Below are positions 8,337 through 17,034 of a DNA stretch of 64,000 bases, piece after piece. A model generated the notes under the pieces. That model was given only the letters and a program-made list of their open reading frames with translations. It searched no databases and was not told where the DNA came from. The first letter of the stretch is position 1; each line of letters begins with the position of its first letter. This DNA comes from Streptomyces sp. SID13726 (GTDB taxonomy: Bacteria; Actinomycetota; Actinomycetes; Streptomycetales; Streptomycetaceae): NCBI RefSeq assembly GCF_010548375.1, contig NZ_JAAGLY010000003.1, positions 496,001-560,000 on the forward strand. The letters run 5' to 3'. A program made the position numbers and the translations under genes.

Positions 8337-9239
8337 CTAGCGCCCGCCCGTCCGCACCGCCCCCGCACTGGCCGCCACCACCAACCCGATCGCGGCGCAC
8401 TGCGACAGCGTCAGGCCCTGGTCGAGGACCAGGTAACCGGCCAGCGCGGCGAGGGCCGGGGCCAGGCTCATGAGGACCGCGAAGGTGGCGGCGGGCAGGC
8501 GGCGCAGGGCGAGGAGTTCCAGGGTGTACGGGACTCCCGAGCCCAGGATCGCGATCGCCAGGCCCAGGCCGAGCACGCCGGGCTCCAGCAGGGCGGTGCC
8601 GGACGCGCCGATGCCGAGGGGCAGGCTGACCAGGGCGGCGACGCTCATCGCGATCGCGAGTCCGTCGAGGCGCAGGAAGCGGGCGCCCGCGCGGGCGTTG
8701 AGCAGGATGTACGCCGCCCACATGGCCCCGGCGCCGAGCGCGAAGCCCACACCGGCGCCGTCGAGGACGCCGAAGTCGCCGCGGCCCAGCAGGAAGACCC
8801 CGGTCAGGGCGAGGGCGGCCCACAGGAGGCCGGTGGCGCGGCGGGAGGCGAGCACCGAGAGCAGGAGCGGGCCGAGCACCTCGACGGTGACCGCGGCGCC
8901 GAGCGGGATCCGGTCGATCGACTGGTAGAAGAGGATGTTCATGCCGCCGAGGGCGACACCGAAGCCGGTGACCACCGCCCAGTCGGCGCGGGAGTGGCCG
9001 CGAAGGCGGGGCCGGGTGACGGCGAGCAGGAGGACCGCGGCGAACGCGGCCCGCAGCGCGACCGTGCCGAGCGCCCCGGCGCGCGGGAAGAGCAGGGCCG
9101 CGAAGGCGGACGCGAACTGGACGGAGACGGCTCCGGCCAGCACGAGGCCGACGCCGCCGAGGGAGCCGCGGCCCGCGGGACGCCGTACGACAAGGGGCGT
9201 GGTGGTGTCCGTGTGCGCCGTGGAGGTCATGCCGTTCAC
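8337..9239 (-). CDS. EamA/RhtA-family transporter
   Basis: About 300 residues with ten predicted transmembrane helices and two EamA repeats; the second begins near VGFALGAGAMWAAYILLNARAG, the typical RhtA-type motif. Such proteins export amino acids or metabolites across the plasma membrane. The start may be GTG 9239 or ATG 9230; neither has a clear Shine-Dalgarno. It faces a LysR gene across 60 bp, the standard arrangement for LysR control. A paralogous EamA/LysR pair is found at 48.2-50.1 kb of this window. Confidence 0.88.
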   Translation of the reverse strand: MNGMTSTAHTDTTTPLVVRRPAGRGSLGGVGLVLAGAVSVQFASAFAALLFPRAGALGTVALRAAFAAVLLLAVTRPRLRGHSRADWAVVTGFGVALGGMNILFYQSIDRIPLGAAVTVEVLGPLLLSVLASRRATGLLWAALALTGVFLLGRGDFGVLDGAGVGFALGAGAMWAAYILLNARAGARFLRLDGLAIAMSVAALVSLPLGIGASGTALLEPGVLGLGLAIAILGSGVPYTLELLALRRLPAATFAVLMSLAPALAALAGYLVLDQGLTLSQCAAIGLVVAASAGAVRTGGR

Positions 9240-9299
9240 GCTAGGAACCGCGAGGCGCGGTGTGAAATGCCGGTTCGCCCGCGGTTATGCTCCGGAGGC

Positions 9300-10157
9300 A
9301 TGACCGTCGAGCTGCGGCACCTGCGCGCCTTTCTCGTGATCGCCGAGGAGGGGAACATCACCCGTGCCGCGGCCCGGCTCCATCTGGGCCAGCCCGCGCT
9401 GTCCCGCACCCTGCGCCAGCTGGAGACGCAGCTCGGCGCCCGGCTGGTGGACCGCTCCACCCATCACCTCGAACTCACCGCGGAGGGCCGCACGTTCCGC
9501 GACAAGGCGGCCGTCGCCCTGGCGGCCGTGGAGAACGCCCTCGATCCGCGAGGCCTGAAGGCCTGGCCACTGCGGCTCGGCCACCCCTGGGCGGCGCTCG
9601 GCGACCACACGATCCCCCTGCTGCGCCGCTGGGACGAGACGCACCCGGACACCCCGCTGGAACTGCTCCGCATCGACGACCGTACGGCGGGCCTCACCCA
9701 GGGCAGGGTCGACGCGGCCCTCCTGCGCGGCGAGGTCACCGCGCCCGGTCTGCGCACGGAGCGGCTGCTGTCGGAGAAGCGGGTGGTGGTGATGGCGTCG
9801 GACTGCCCGCTCGCCGCGCTCCCCGAGGTGACCCTGGCCGACCTCACGGCCCACCGGATCGCCGTCAACACCGTCTCCGGCACCACGTCGGTGGACCTGT
9901 GGCCCGCGTCGGCCCGCCCGGCGGCGACCCTGGAGGTGACCAACACCGACGAGTGGCTCATGGCTGTGGCGGCGGGCCGCGCCGTGGGCATCTCCACCAC
10001 GGCCACCCCCAGCAACCACGCCCACCCGTCCCTCCTCTTCCGCCCCCTGGTCGACGCCCCCGACATCCCCCTCCTCCTCGCCTGGCGCGAGGGCCCTGGC
10101 CACCCGGCACTGCCGGACCTGGTGGCGCTCACGCGGGAGATCCTCGCCGCCGGCTGA
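9300..10157 (+). CDS. LysR-family transcriptional regulator
   Basis: 285 residues. The HTH is at about 18-42 (GNITRAAARLHLGQPALSRTL), followed by the linker helix and a periplasmic-binding-like effector domain. The start is ATG 9300 with CGGAGG immediately upstream. The effector domain contains GHPWAALGDHTIPLLRRW, closely mirrored in the second LysR protein of the window (IGYAWAALGRHTLPFQRGW). It probably regulates the divergent EamA exporter. A frame open for 340 codons upstream lies antisense to the EamA gene and is not coding. Confidence 0.9.
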   Translation: MTVELRHLRAFLVIAEEGNITRAAARLHLGQPALSRTLRQLETQLGARLVDRSTHHLELTAEGRTFRDKAAVALAAVENALDPRGLKAWPLRLGHPWAALGDHTIPLLRRWDETHPDTPLELLRIDDRTAGLTQGRVDAALLRGEVTAPGLRTERLLSEKRVVVMASDCPLAALPEVTLADLTAHRIAVNTVSGTTSVDLWPASARPAATLEVTNTDEWLMAVAAGRAVGISTTATPSNHAHPSLLFRPLVDAPDIPLLLAWREGPGHPALPDLVALTREILAAG

Positions 10158-10184
10158 TTCACCGGGCCGACGTATCGTTCAGCC

Positions 10185-11213
10185 GTGACCGACACCGAGC
10201 CCCTGCGGCTGCCCGACATGCCGTTGCACGATCCGTTCGTCGTCGCCGACGAGGAGACGCGGACCTATCACCTGTACACGTCCAACGAGCCTGCCGTGTC
10301 CGGGGTGGAGGGTGTCGGGACGATGGTCTACCGGAGTGGGGACCTGCGGGAGTGGACGCGGCCCGTGGTGGTGTTCCGGGCGGAGGAGCAGGAGGGGATC
10401 TGGGCGCGGGACGGCGGTTGGGCGCCCGAGGTGCACGAGTGGGGTGGCAGGTACTACCTGTTCACCACGTTGCACGACGAGAGCGCGCCGCTGCCGGTGC
10501 CGCCGGCCGGGCGGTGGGGTACGCCCTTCCAGCTGCCGAACCACGCGCGCGGCACGATCACCGCCGTGTCGGACTCGCTGCTCGGCCCCTTCACCGTCGT
10601 CGACCCGGCCGGGCCCACTCCGCCCGCGCATCTCATGACCCTCGACGGGACGCTGTACGTCGATCCCGACGGGCAGCCGTGGATGGTGTACGCGCACGAG
10701 TGGCTGCAGACCGTCGACGGCACGATCGAGGCCGTCCGGCTGGCTCCCGACCTGACCGGCACGGTCGGCGATCCGGTGTTCCTGTTCAAGGGCTCCGACG
10801 CGTCCTGGATCAGCGAGCAGATCCCCGCGGGCGTACCGCACCAGATCGCGCCCTACGTCACCGACGGCCCGCAGCTGCACCGCACCCCTGACGGCGCCCT
10901 CCTCATGCTGTGGTCGACGTACGAGAAGAACAGGGCCGGTGCGGACGGCACCGTCAGCGGCGACTACGTGCAGACCTACGCCGTCTCCAAGTCCGGTGCG
11001 CTGACCGGGCCTTGGGAGCAGCGCCGGCCGCTGGTCCGGGACGACAGCGGGCACGGCATGCTGTTCCGGACCTTCGACGGCCGGCTGATGATGATCCTCC
11101 ACCGCCCCTTCGAGAACGCGCGCGGGAAGCTGTACGAGATGCGGGTCGAGGGCGATGAGCTGCGGGTGCTCCGGCAGCGCACCGACCTCGACGGGGACGG
11201 CGTCAGCGTCTGA
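10185..11213 (+). CDS. Glycoside hydrolase family 43-type protein
   Basis: A 342-residue five-bladed beta-propeller enzyme without a signal peptide, hence probably intracellular. The catalytic base region is HDPF at residues 15-18 (Asp16); WAPEVHEW and YVDPDGQPW are further family motifs. GH43 enzymes act on alpha-L-arabinofuranosides, arabinan or xylosides. The start is GTG 10185; no strong Shine-Dalgarno is visible. The gene converges on and overlaps the Tat-exported GH127-type gene by 11 bp (11203-11213). It is the left edge of the arabinose-polymer locus. Confidence 0.82.
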   Translation: MTDTEPLRLPDMPLHDPFVVADEETRTYHLYTSNEPAVSGVEGVGTMVYRSGDLREWTRPVVVFRAEEQEGIWARDGGWAPEVHEWGGRYYLFTTLHDESAPLPVPPAGRWGTPFQLPNHARGTITAVSDSLLGPFTVVDPAGPTPPAHLMTLDGTLYVDPDGQPWMVYAHEWLQTVDGTIEAVRLAPDLTGTVGDPVFLFKGSDASWISEQIPAGVPHQIAPYVTDGPQLHRTPDGALLMLWSTYEKNRAGADGTVSGDYVQTYAVSKSGALTGPWEQRRPLVRDDSGHGMLFRTFDGRLMMILHRPFENARGKLYEMRVEGDELRVLRQRTDLDGDGVSV

Positions 11214-13311
11214 GACCCGCGTTCTGCGCGGCGGCGACCACCCGGTCCCGTTCCGCACCGCTCAACAGCCCTTCGGCGACCCATGTGTTGGAGAGATCGC
11301 GTACCGCCTGGACGAAGGCTCCCGTGCTCGCGAAGGGGGCCTGCGCCCAGAGCACGTCCAGGAAGGTGAGGCCGTCGCCGCGGGGCCGGTTGGGGACCCC
11401 GGAGTTCGCCGCGCCGAAGACGACGACGGGTTCGGCGCGCTTGAAGTAGGCGTGGTAGCGGGTGTCGTCGGCGATGTGGAAGGGGGCGAGGGTGAGGCCG
11501 TGCGTGGTGAAGTACAGCGGGCGGCCCTCGGGGCGGACCGCGTCGGCCAGGTCGCCGCGGAGCGTGAAGTCCTTGTAGAGGGAGAACGCGCGCAGGGTCG
11601 TGGCCGGGCTCTGGGCGACCAGCAGGACCGGGCCGAAGAAGAGCGACTGGACGGTGGGGTCGTCCGACGCCCGTTCCACACGCAGCCGGTAGGGGGTGGA
11701 GACAGCCACCCGGTCGCCGGTCCGCCAGTCCCGGTTGAGGGTGATGTAGCTGCCGGGCACGGCCTGGACCTGCTGCCGCACCCCGTTGACCGTGACCGTG
11801 ACTCCGGTCGTCGCCCAGGAGGGGACCCGGAGTCTGAGGTCCAGCCTGCCGCCGCCCTCGCGGAAGGTCAGGGTGCGGACGCCGTCGTACGGATAGGCGC
11901 TCGTCTGCTCAAGGACGAGCCCGCGCTCCGGCCAGCGCAGGGTCGAGGCGAGGTAGAGGTTCACGTACAGCGCGTTGCCGTCGGCGGAGCGGAAGTAGAC
12001 GGAGTCCTGGTACTTGGTGTGGTTCTCCATCCCGGTGCCGCCGCAGCAGGTGCCGGTGTTGTCGTACTCGCGGACCGCCCCGGGGCCCATGCCGACGAAG
12101 TAGGTGACCTCCGGGCTGCTGGTGCTGGGCGTGTCCCGCCGGGAGGCGAGGATGTGGTTGGTCAGGCCCCGCTCGTAGTGGTCGATGTACTTGGGGTCCG
12201 GGTCGCGGAAGAAGAGCTGCCTGCTCAGCTTCAGCATGTTGTAGGTGGCGCAGGTCTCGGCGTTGTTGTCGCCGAGGGTGGTCGCGATGGCTCCCCTGGC
12301 CCGGAACATCTCGCCCTGTCCGGTACCGCCCAGGCTGTAGGTGCGGGGTCCCGCGACCATGCCCCAGAAGTTGCGGGCGGCGGAGGCGTAACGGGACTCC
12401 CCTGTCTCGTCGAACAGCCGGATGTAGCCGGTGAATTGGGGGATGTGCTGGTTGGCGTGGCGCCCGTCGAGGATGTCCCGGTTCTGCGAACAGGCTTCCA
12501 GCAGCGCGGTGTTGTCGAAACAGCGGGCTGCGGCGAGGTGTTCGGGCCGTCCGGTGAGCGTGTACAGGTCGGCCAGCACCTCGTTCATGCCGCCGTACTC
12601 ACCGGCGATGTAGATCGACCACATCCGCTCCAACTGCGCCTTCGGCAGCCGGGACAGGCGGCTGTGCACCCAGTCCCCCATCGCCGAGGCGATCCGCAGG
12701 GCCTGCTGGTTCCCGCCCAGGGTGTGCGCGTCGAGCAGTCCGCGCATGATCTTGTGGCAGGTGTAGTACGGCGCCCAGATGGTGGGGTACGTCGTGTAGC
12801 TCTCCAGCAGGATGAACTGGGTCTCCGGGTAGGCCGCCAAGTATCCCGGATGGCTCGGTCTCGGCGAGCCGTGCTCCGCGAACGCCAGCCGGCACTCGTC
12901 GAGAGCGGTGACCAGGTAGTCGAGCTTGGTCTTGAGCGCGGGCTCCCTGGTGCCGGCGTACGCCTGGGAGACGAGCGTGAGGAAGTGGCCGCCGTAGTGG
13001 CCGCGCAGGTTGCCGTCGGCGGTCTCCCAGCCGCCGGGCGGCCTCGCGCCCCGGGTGTCGAGACCGGCGTTGGCGCGGAAGACGGCAAGGATGCGGTCGG
13101 CGGGGTAGGAGCGGGCGTAGTCGAGCATCAGGTCGCGCTTGCGGGGGAACACTCCCTCTCCGAGCGTGACTTGGTCGAGCGGGAAGGGCTGTACCGCCCA
13201 GGGGGTGGAGGCGGCGGCGTACGACACGGTGCCGAGCTGCGCGAGGGGGACGGCGGCGGCCGTGGCCGCGGCGATCCCCAACACGCGTCTACGGGTGGGG
13301 GGTTGGGTCAT
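11203..13311 (-). CDS. Tat-exported GH127-type beta-L-arabinofuranosidase-domain protein
   Basis: 702 residues. A twin-arginine signal, RRRVLG at 7-12 followed by an Ala-rich stretch, predicts folded export. The (alpha/alpha)6 barrel carries the GH127/DUF1680 hallmarks E352-T-C354 (ETCATYNMLK) and C422-C423 (TGTCCGGTGME). In the studied GH127 enzyme, E338, C340, C417 and C418 bind zinc and one cysteine is the nucleophile, so all key residues are present. The start ATG 13311 is chosen because the signal begins there; a longer frame reading to 13416 lies over the next gene. It is last in an operon with the ABC importer. Confidence 0.85.
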   Translation of the reverse strand: MTQPPTRRRVLGIAAATAAAVPLAQLGTVSYAAASTPWAVQPFPLDQVTLGEGVFPRKRDLMLDYARSYPADRILAVFRANAGLDTRGARPPGGWETADGNLRGHYGGHFLTLVSQAYAGTREPALKTKLDYLVTALDECRLAFAEHGSPRPSHPGYLAAYPETQFILLESYTTYPTIWAPYYTCHKIMRGLLDAHTLGGNQQALRIASAMGDWVHSRLSRLPKAQLERMWSIYIAGEYGGMNEVLADLYTLTGRPEHLAAARCFDNTALLEACSQNRDILDGRHANQHIPQFTGYIRLFDETGESRYASAARNFWGMVAGPRTYSLGGTGQGEMFRARGAIATTLGDNNAETCATYNMLKLSRQLFFRDPDPKYIDHYERGLTNHILASRRDTPSTSSPEVTYFVGMGPGAVREYDNTGTCCGGTGMENHTKYQDSVYFRSADGNALYVNLYLASTLRWPERGLVLEQTSAYPYDGVRTLTFREGGGRLDLRLRVPSWATTGVTVTVNGVRQQVQAVPGSYITLNRDWRTGDRVAVSTPYRLRVERASDDPTVQSLFFGPVLLVAQSPATTLRAFSLYKDFTLRGDLADAVRPEGRPLYFTTHGLTLAPFHIADDTRYHAYFKRAEPVVVFGAANSGVPNRPRGDGLTFLDVLWAQAPFASTGAFVQAVRDLSNTWVAEGLLSGAERDRVVAAAQNAGLRR

Positions 13312-13336
13312 GCTCGCTCTCCGATCGTCGGATTCG

Positions 13337-15217
13337 TCAGGGCGGGGTCGTCGGCAGCCACACACGCATCGTCGAAGGCCCCCGGTTGGCCCAGGAGTGG
13401 TACGGCACCAGCACAAGCCCCCGCGGCTCGGCGGCGGCGGACACCCGGGCCGGGGCCAGGGGCCGGTACGGCCAGCCCTCGTCCTGCGGCTCGACCAGTT
13501 CTCCCGGCGCCACGACGGTGCCGTCCGGCCCGTCCACCGGCTCGGCGGCCCGGTCCACCCGTACGGCGTCCACGTCCCGTCCCTCCGGCAGGTCCACCGA
13601 CTCGGCGCAGTACACCAGCGGTCCGCGCTGGACGGCGACCGTGCCGCGTACGGCGTCGACGCGGGGGTCGGGCTCGATCCAGCGGGGGGCGACGGGCAGT
13701 TCGAGCCGGATCTCGTCGCCGGGGCGGAAGACGCGGGTGACCGTGGCCGTGCCCGGGGTGACCGTGCGGCGGGTGCCGTCGGTGTCGACCAGCGCGGCCG
13801 GGATGCCCTCGGTCCAGGCCGGGACGCGCAGCGAGAGGGTCCACGGGTGGTCCGGTGCCCGGTCGATCCGCACGGCCACGGTCCCGCCGGAGGGGTAGTC
13901 GGTGCGGACGCGCAGGGCGGTGCCGTCGACGGCGATCTCCGCGTCGGCGTACTGGTGGAGCTGGATGCCCTGGCCGTCGGTCGTGGCCAGGTAGGTGGGC
14001 AGCAGGGCGAGGGTGCGGGCCACGTTGGTCGGGCAGCAGGACACCGCGAACCAGGGTGCGCGCAGGCTGGATTGGGCGCGGGGGCTGACCGCGTCCGGTG
14101 CGGGGACGGTGCCGCGTCGGCGGCGGTGCAGGGTGTTGGCGTAGAAGAAGGAGCGGCCGTCCTCGGCCGGGGAGGTCGCGACGACGTTGAACAGGGTCCG
14201 TTCGGCGAGGTCGGCGAAGCGTGGCTCGCCGGTGGCGAGGAGGAGCCGCCAGCTGAGCATCACGGAGGCGACGGATGCGCAGGTCTCCGAGTAGGCGCGG
14301 TCGGGCGGGAGGACGAAGTCGTCGCCGAAGGACTCGTCGCGGTGGTGGGAGCCCATGCCACCGGTGAGGTAGGTGCGGCGGGCGACCGCGGTCTCCCACT
14401 GCCGTACGACCGCCGCGAGGAGTTCGTCGTCGCCTGTCTCCACGGCGACGTCGACGGCGCCGGAGGCGAGGTAGAGGGCGCGGACGGCGTGGCCGCGCAG
14501 GACGGTCGCCTGCCGTACGGGCATGTCGTCCTGGTAGTAGGCGCGGCCGAACTCGCCGTCGGCGAGGGTGCCTTGGCCGCGGCGGGCGACGAAGAGGGCG
14601 GCCTGGTCGAGGTAGCGCTGTTCGCCGGTGGCGCGGGCGAGTTCGACGAGGGCGGTCTCGATCTCCGGGTGTCCGCAGACGCCTTGGATGCCGTCGGGGC
14701 CGAAGGCGGCGCACACGTGGTCGGCGGCGCGCAGGGCGATCTTCGCCAGTTCGCCCTCGCCGCGGGTGCGGATCCGGGCGACGCCCGCCTGGATCAAGTG
14801 GCCGTAGCAGTACAGCTCGTGGCCCCATTCGAGGTCGCTGTAGCGGGCCTGCTGCCCGGGGCGGCCGAAGTTGGTGTTGAGGTAGCCGTCGGGTTCCTGG
14901 GCGGCGGCGATCGACTCGGTGATCGGGTCGAAGCCGACTCCGGCCCAGGTCATCGCTTCGAGCAGCTTGTAGACGTCGGAGTCGGCGAACTCCCGTCCCT
15001 GCCTGGCCTCGACGGGCGCGCTGAAGTTGCCGAGCCAGCCGACGCGTTCCATCCAGTCACGGCAGTGGTCGAGGGTGGCGGTCGCGTTGGTCTCCCGGCG
15101 CCGGGCCCAGAAGCCTCCGGTGATCCGGACCTCGTCGAGGCCGAGGGGCCTCAGGCGACCGCGGCTCGGTGCGACCGGTACGACCAGGTCCGTGGGCGCA
15201 TTCGACTTCGGCTTCAA
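13337..15217 (-). CDS. GH127 beta-L-arabinofuranosidase, cytoplasmic
   Basis: 626 residues, no signal peptide. The catalytic set is E311-T-C313 (YSETCASVAS) and C394-C395 (VSCCPTNVA), as in GH127 enzymes that remove terminal beta-L-arabinofuranose from arabino-oligosaccharides. Family motifs GGFWARRRETN (N-terminal), GGMGSHHRDESFG and YFYANTL-like segments are present. It lies 4 bp after the ABC permease gene and 25 bp before the exported paralogue on the same strand, so imported oligosaccharides are probably cut here in the cytoplasm. Confidence 0.92.
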   Translation of the reverse strand: MKPKSNAPTDLVVPVAPSRGRLRPLGLDEVRITGGFWARRRETNATATLDHCRDWMERVGWLGNFSAPVEARQGREFADSDVYKLLEAMTWAGVGFDPITESIAAAQEPDGYLNTNFGRPGQQARYSDLEWGHELYCYGHLIQAGVARIRTRGEGELAKIALRAADHVCAAFGPDGIQGVCGHPEIETALVELARATGEQRYLDQAALFVARRGQGTLADGEFGRAYYQDDMPVRQATVLRGHAVRALYLASGAVDVAVETGDDELLAAVVRQWETAVARRTYLTGGMGSHHRDESFGDDFVLPPDRAYSETCASVASVMLSWRLLLATGEPRFADLAERTLFNVVATSPAEDGRSFFYANTLHRRRRGTVPAPDAVSPRAQSSLRAPWFAVSCCPTNVARTLALLPTYLATTDGQGIQLHQYADAEIAVDGTALRVRTDYPSGGTVAVRIDRAPDHPWTLSLRVPAWTEGIPAALVDTDGTRRTVTPGTATVTRVFRPGDEIRLELPVAPRWIEPDPRVDAVRGTVAVQRGPLVYCAESVDLPEGRDVDAVRVDRAAEPVDGPDGTVVAPGELVEPQDEGWPYRPLAPARVSAAAEPRGLVLVPYHSWANRGPSTMRVWLPTTPP

Positions 15218-15221
15218 CGCA

Positions 15222-16061
15222 TCATCCCTTCAGGGCACCCGACATGAATCCGCGCACGTAATGCCGTTGCAGGAGCAGGAAGACGAGGAGACAGGGCACG
15301 GCGAGGACCACCACGCCCGCCTCGGTGGCGCCGTAGTCCACGGCCCCCATGCTCTGCTGGCGCAGGTTCGCCACGGCCAGCGGCAAGGGGGCCTTCTCGC
15401 TGTCGGAGATGAGGATCAGCGGGGCGATGAAGTCGTTCCAGGCCGCGAGGAACGCGAAGAGGCCCACGGTGATCAGACCCGGACGCACCGCGGGGAGCAG
15501 CACCCGGCGCAGGGCGCCCGCGGTGCCGCAGCCGTCGACCAGCGCCGACTCCTCCAGTTCGCGCGGGACCGCCTCGAAGGAGATCCGCATCATGAAGGTG
15601 GCGAACGGGAGTTGGAACATGGCGAGCACCAGGCTCAGCCCGATCAGGGAGTTCTGGAGGTGCAGTCGGCCGAGGAGGACGTAGAGCGGGATGAGGAGGG
15701 TGGCGTACGGGACCATCAGGATGGCCAGGGTCAGCAGGAACAGCAGGTTCTTGCCGGGGAAGCTGAAGCGGGCGAAGGCGTAGCCGCCGAGCAGGGACAC
15801 ACCGACGGTCAGGGCGACCGTGAACGCCGAGACGAGCGTCGAGTTGAGGAGGTAGCGCCACAGGCCGGCGTCGTAGTCGAGCAGGGTGCGGTAGTTGCCG
15901 AGGCCGTAGCCGGACTGCTGGGCGGTGCCGGGCTGGGCGCTGACCGAGGCCCAGGTGTTCCACAGCAGCGGGAAGAGGAAGATGACGGCGAGGCCTGAGG
16001 CGACGACGTAGTACGGCGTCCGGCCGAGCGCTCGGGTGGGCACGGAGAGGTCCCTCCTCAT
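15222..16061 (-). CDS. Carbohydrate ABC transporter permease (MalG type)
   Basis: 279 residues with six membrane helices. The EAA loop lies in ELEESALVDGCGTAGALRRVLLP, the contact to the ATPase. It is the inner-membrane partner of the next permease upstream, with which it overlaps by four bases (ATGA at 16058-16061); GAGGGA within the overlap region can serve for re-initiation. No ATPase gene is present; Streptomyces sugar importers of this class usually use the shared ATPase MsiK encoded elsewhere. A longer frame to 16442 lies inside the other permease gene and is rejected. Confidence 0.92.
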   Translation of the reverse strand: MRRDLSVPTRALGRTPYYVVASGLAVIFLFPLLWNTWASVSAQPGTAQQSGYGLGNYRTLLDYDAGLWRYLLNSTLVSAFTVALTVGVSLLGGYAFARFSFPGKNLLFLLTLAILMVPYATLLIPLYVLLGRLHLQNSLIGLSLVLAMFQLPFATFMMRISFEAVPRELEESALVDGCGTAGALRRVLLPAVRPGLITVGLFAFLAAWNDFIAPLILISDSEKAPLPLAVANLRQQSMGAVDYGATEAGVVVLAVPCLLVFLLLQRHYVRGFMSGALKG

Positions 16062-17002
16062 GATTCGTCGGCGTGCCGCAGTCCGCGGAACTGGAGGGCG
16101 TTGAGGAGCAGCAGCGCGGCCAGCACGATGATCGAAAGGGCCGCCGCCGTACCGAGGTCGAGCCGCTGGAAGGCCTCCCGGTAGATCAACTGCACCACGG
16201 TGACCGTGCTGTTGTCCGGGCCGCCCTTGGTCAGTACGAAGAACTGGTCGAAGGCGAGCAGCGATCCGGTCACGCACAGCAGCAGGGACAGGGCGAGCGA
16301 CGGGCGCAGCAGCGGCAGGGTGATGGAGCGGAAGATCTGGGCGCGGCTCGCGCCGTCCATGCGCGCGGCCTCGTACAGCTCGTGCGGGATGCGCTGGAGG
16401 CCGACCAGCAGGATCAGCATGTAGAACCCGGCGAACTTCCACACCACCAGGAACACCGTCGAGAGCAGGGCGGAGGTCGGGGTGCCGAGGAAGGACACCG
16501 GGTCGTCGACCAGGCCGAGTCGCTCCAGGGTGCGGCTGAGGGGGCCGGTGGTGGGGCTGTACATGCCCCAGAAGAGGAGGGAGGCGGAGGCGAGGCCGAG
16601 GGCGCCGGGCAGGAAGTAGACCGTGCGGAAGAAGCCGGTGCCTGGGCGGGACTCCTGGACCAGCAGGGCGAGGAGGAGGGCCAGGCCCAGCAGGACGACC
16701 GTGACGATCCCCGTGTAGAGGAGCGTGAAGCGGACGGCGGGCCAGAACAGGGTGCTGTCGGTGACGTCGGAGTAGTTCTCGGGGGCGTTGCCGCCCTGGT
16801 CCCCGGCGAGCAACGGCCAGTCGTGGAACGACATCTGGCCGACGAGGAGCAGCGGCCAGACGAAGAGGACGGCGACGAACAGGGCGGTGGGGGCCGCGTA
16901 TCCGAGCCCCTGGAGGGTGCGGGAGTACCTCAGGCTCCGGGGCCGGCGTTCGGTCCGGACCGGGGGTTCGACCGCCGCCCGGTCCGGCGCCTTCACCCGC
17001 AT
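16058..17002 (-). CDS. Carbohydrate ABC transporter permease (MalF type)
   Basis: 314 residues, six transmembrane segments starting near GLGYAAPTALFVAVLFVWPL. The EAA loop is HELYEAARMDGASRAQIFRSITLP. I place the start at ATG 17002 because GAGGAGGGA lies directly before it; an ATG ten codons upstream (17032) has no ribosome-binding site. Together with the second permease and the solute-binding lipoprotein it forms a CUT1-type oligosaccharide importer. Confidence 0.9.
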   Translation of the reverse strand: MRVKAPDRAAVEPPVRTERRPRSLRYSRTLQGLGYAAPTALFVAVLFVWPLLLVGQMSFHDWPLLAGDQGGNAPENYSDVTDSTLFWPAVRFTLLYTGIVTVVLLGLALLLALLVQESRPGTGFFRTVYFLPGALGLASASLLFWGMYSPTTGPLSRTLERLGLVDDPVSFLGTPTSALLSTVFLVVWKFAGFYMLILLVGLQRIPHELYEAARMDGASRAQIFRSITLPLLRPSLALSLLLCVTGSLLAFDQFFVLTKGGPDNSTVTVVQLIYREAFQRLDLGTAAALSIIVLAALLLLNALQFRGLRHADES

Positions 17003-17034
17003 GTCCCTCCTCTGCCGCAGACCGTGCGGCATGG

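Noticed and set aside
13139..15247. Open frame of about 700 codons on the plus strand
   Set aside because: It is the antisense shadow of the GH127 gene. Composition is Gly/Val/Arg-rich without a recognisable domain, while the minus strand has a complete catalytic set.
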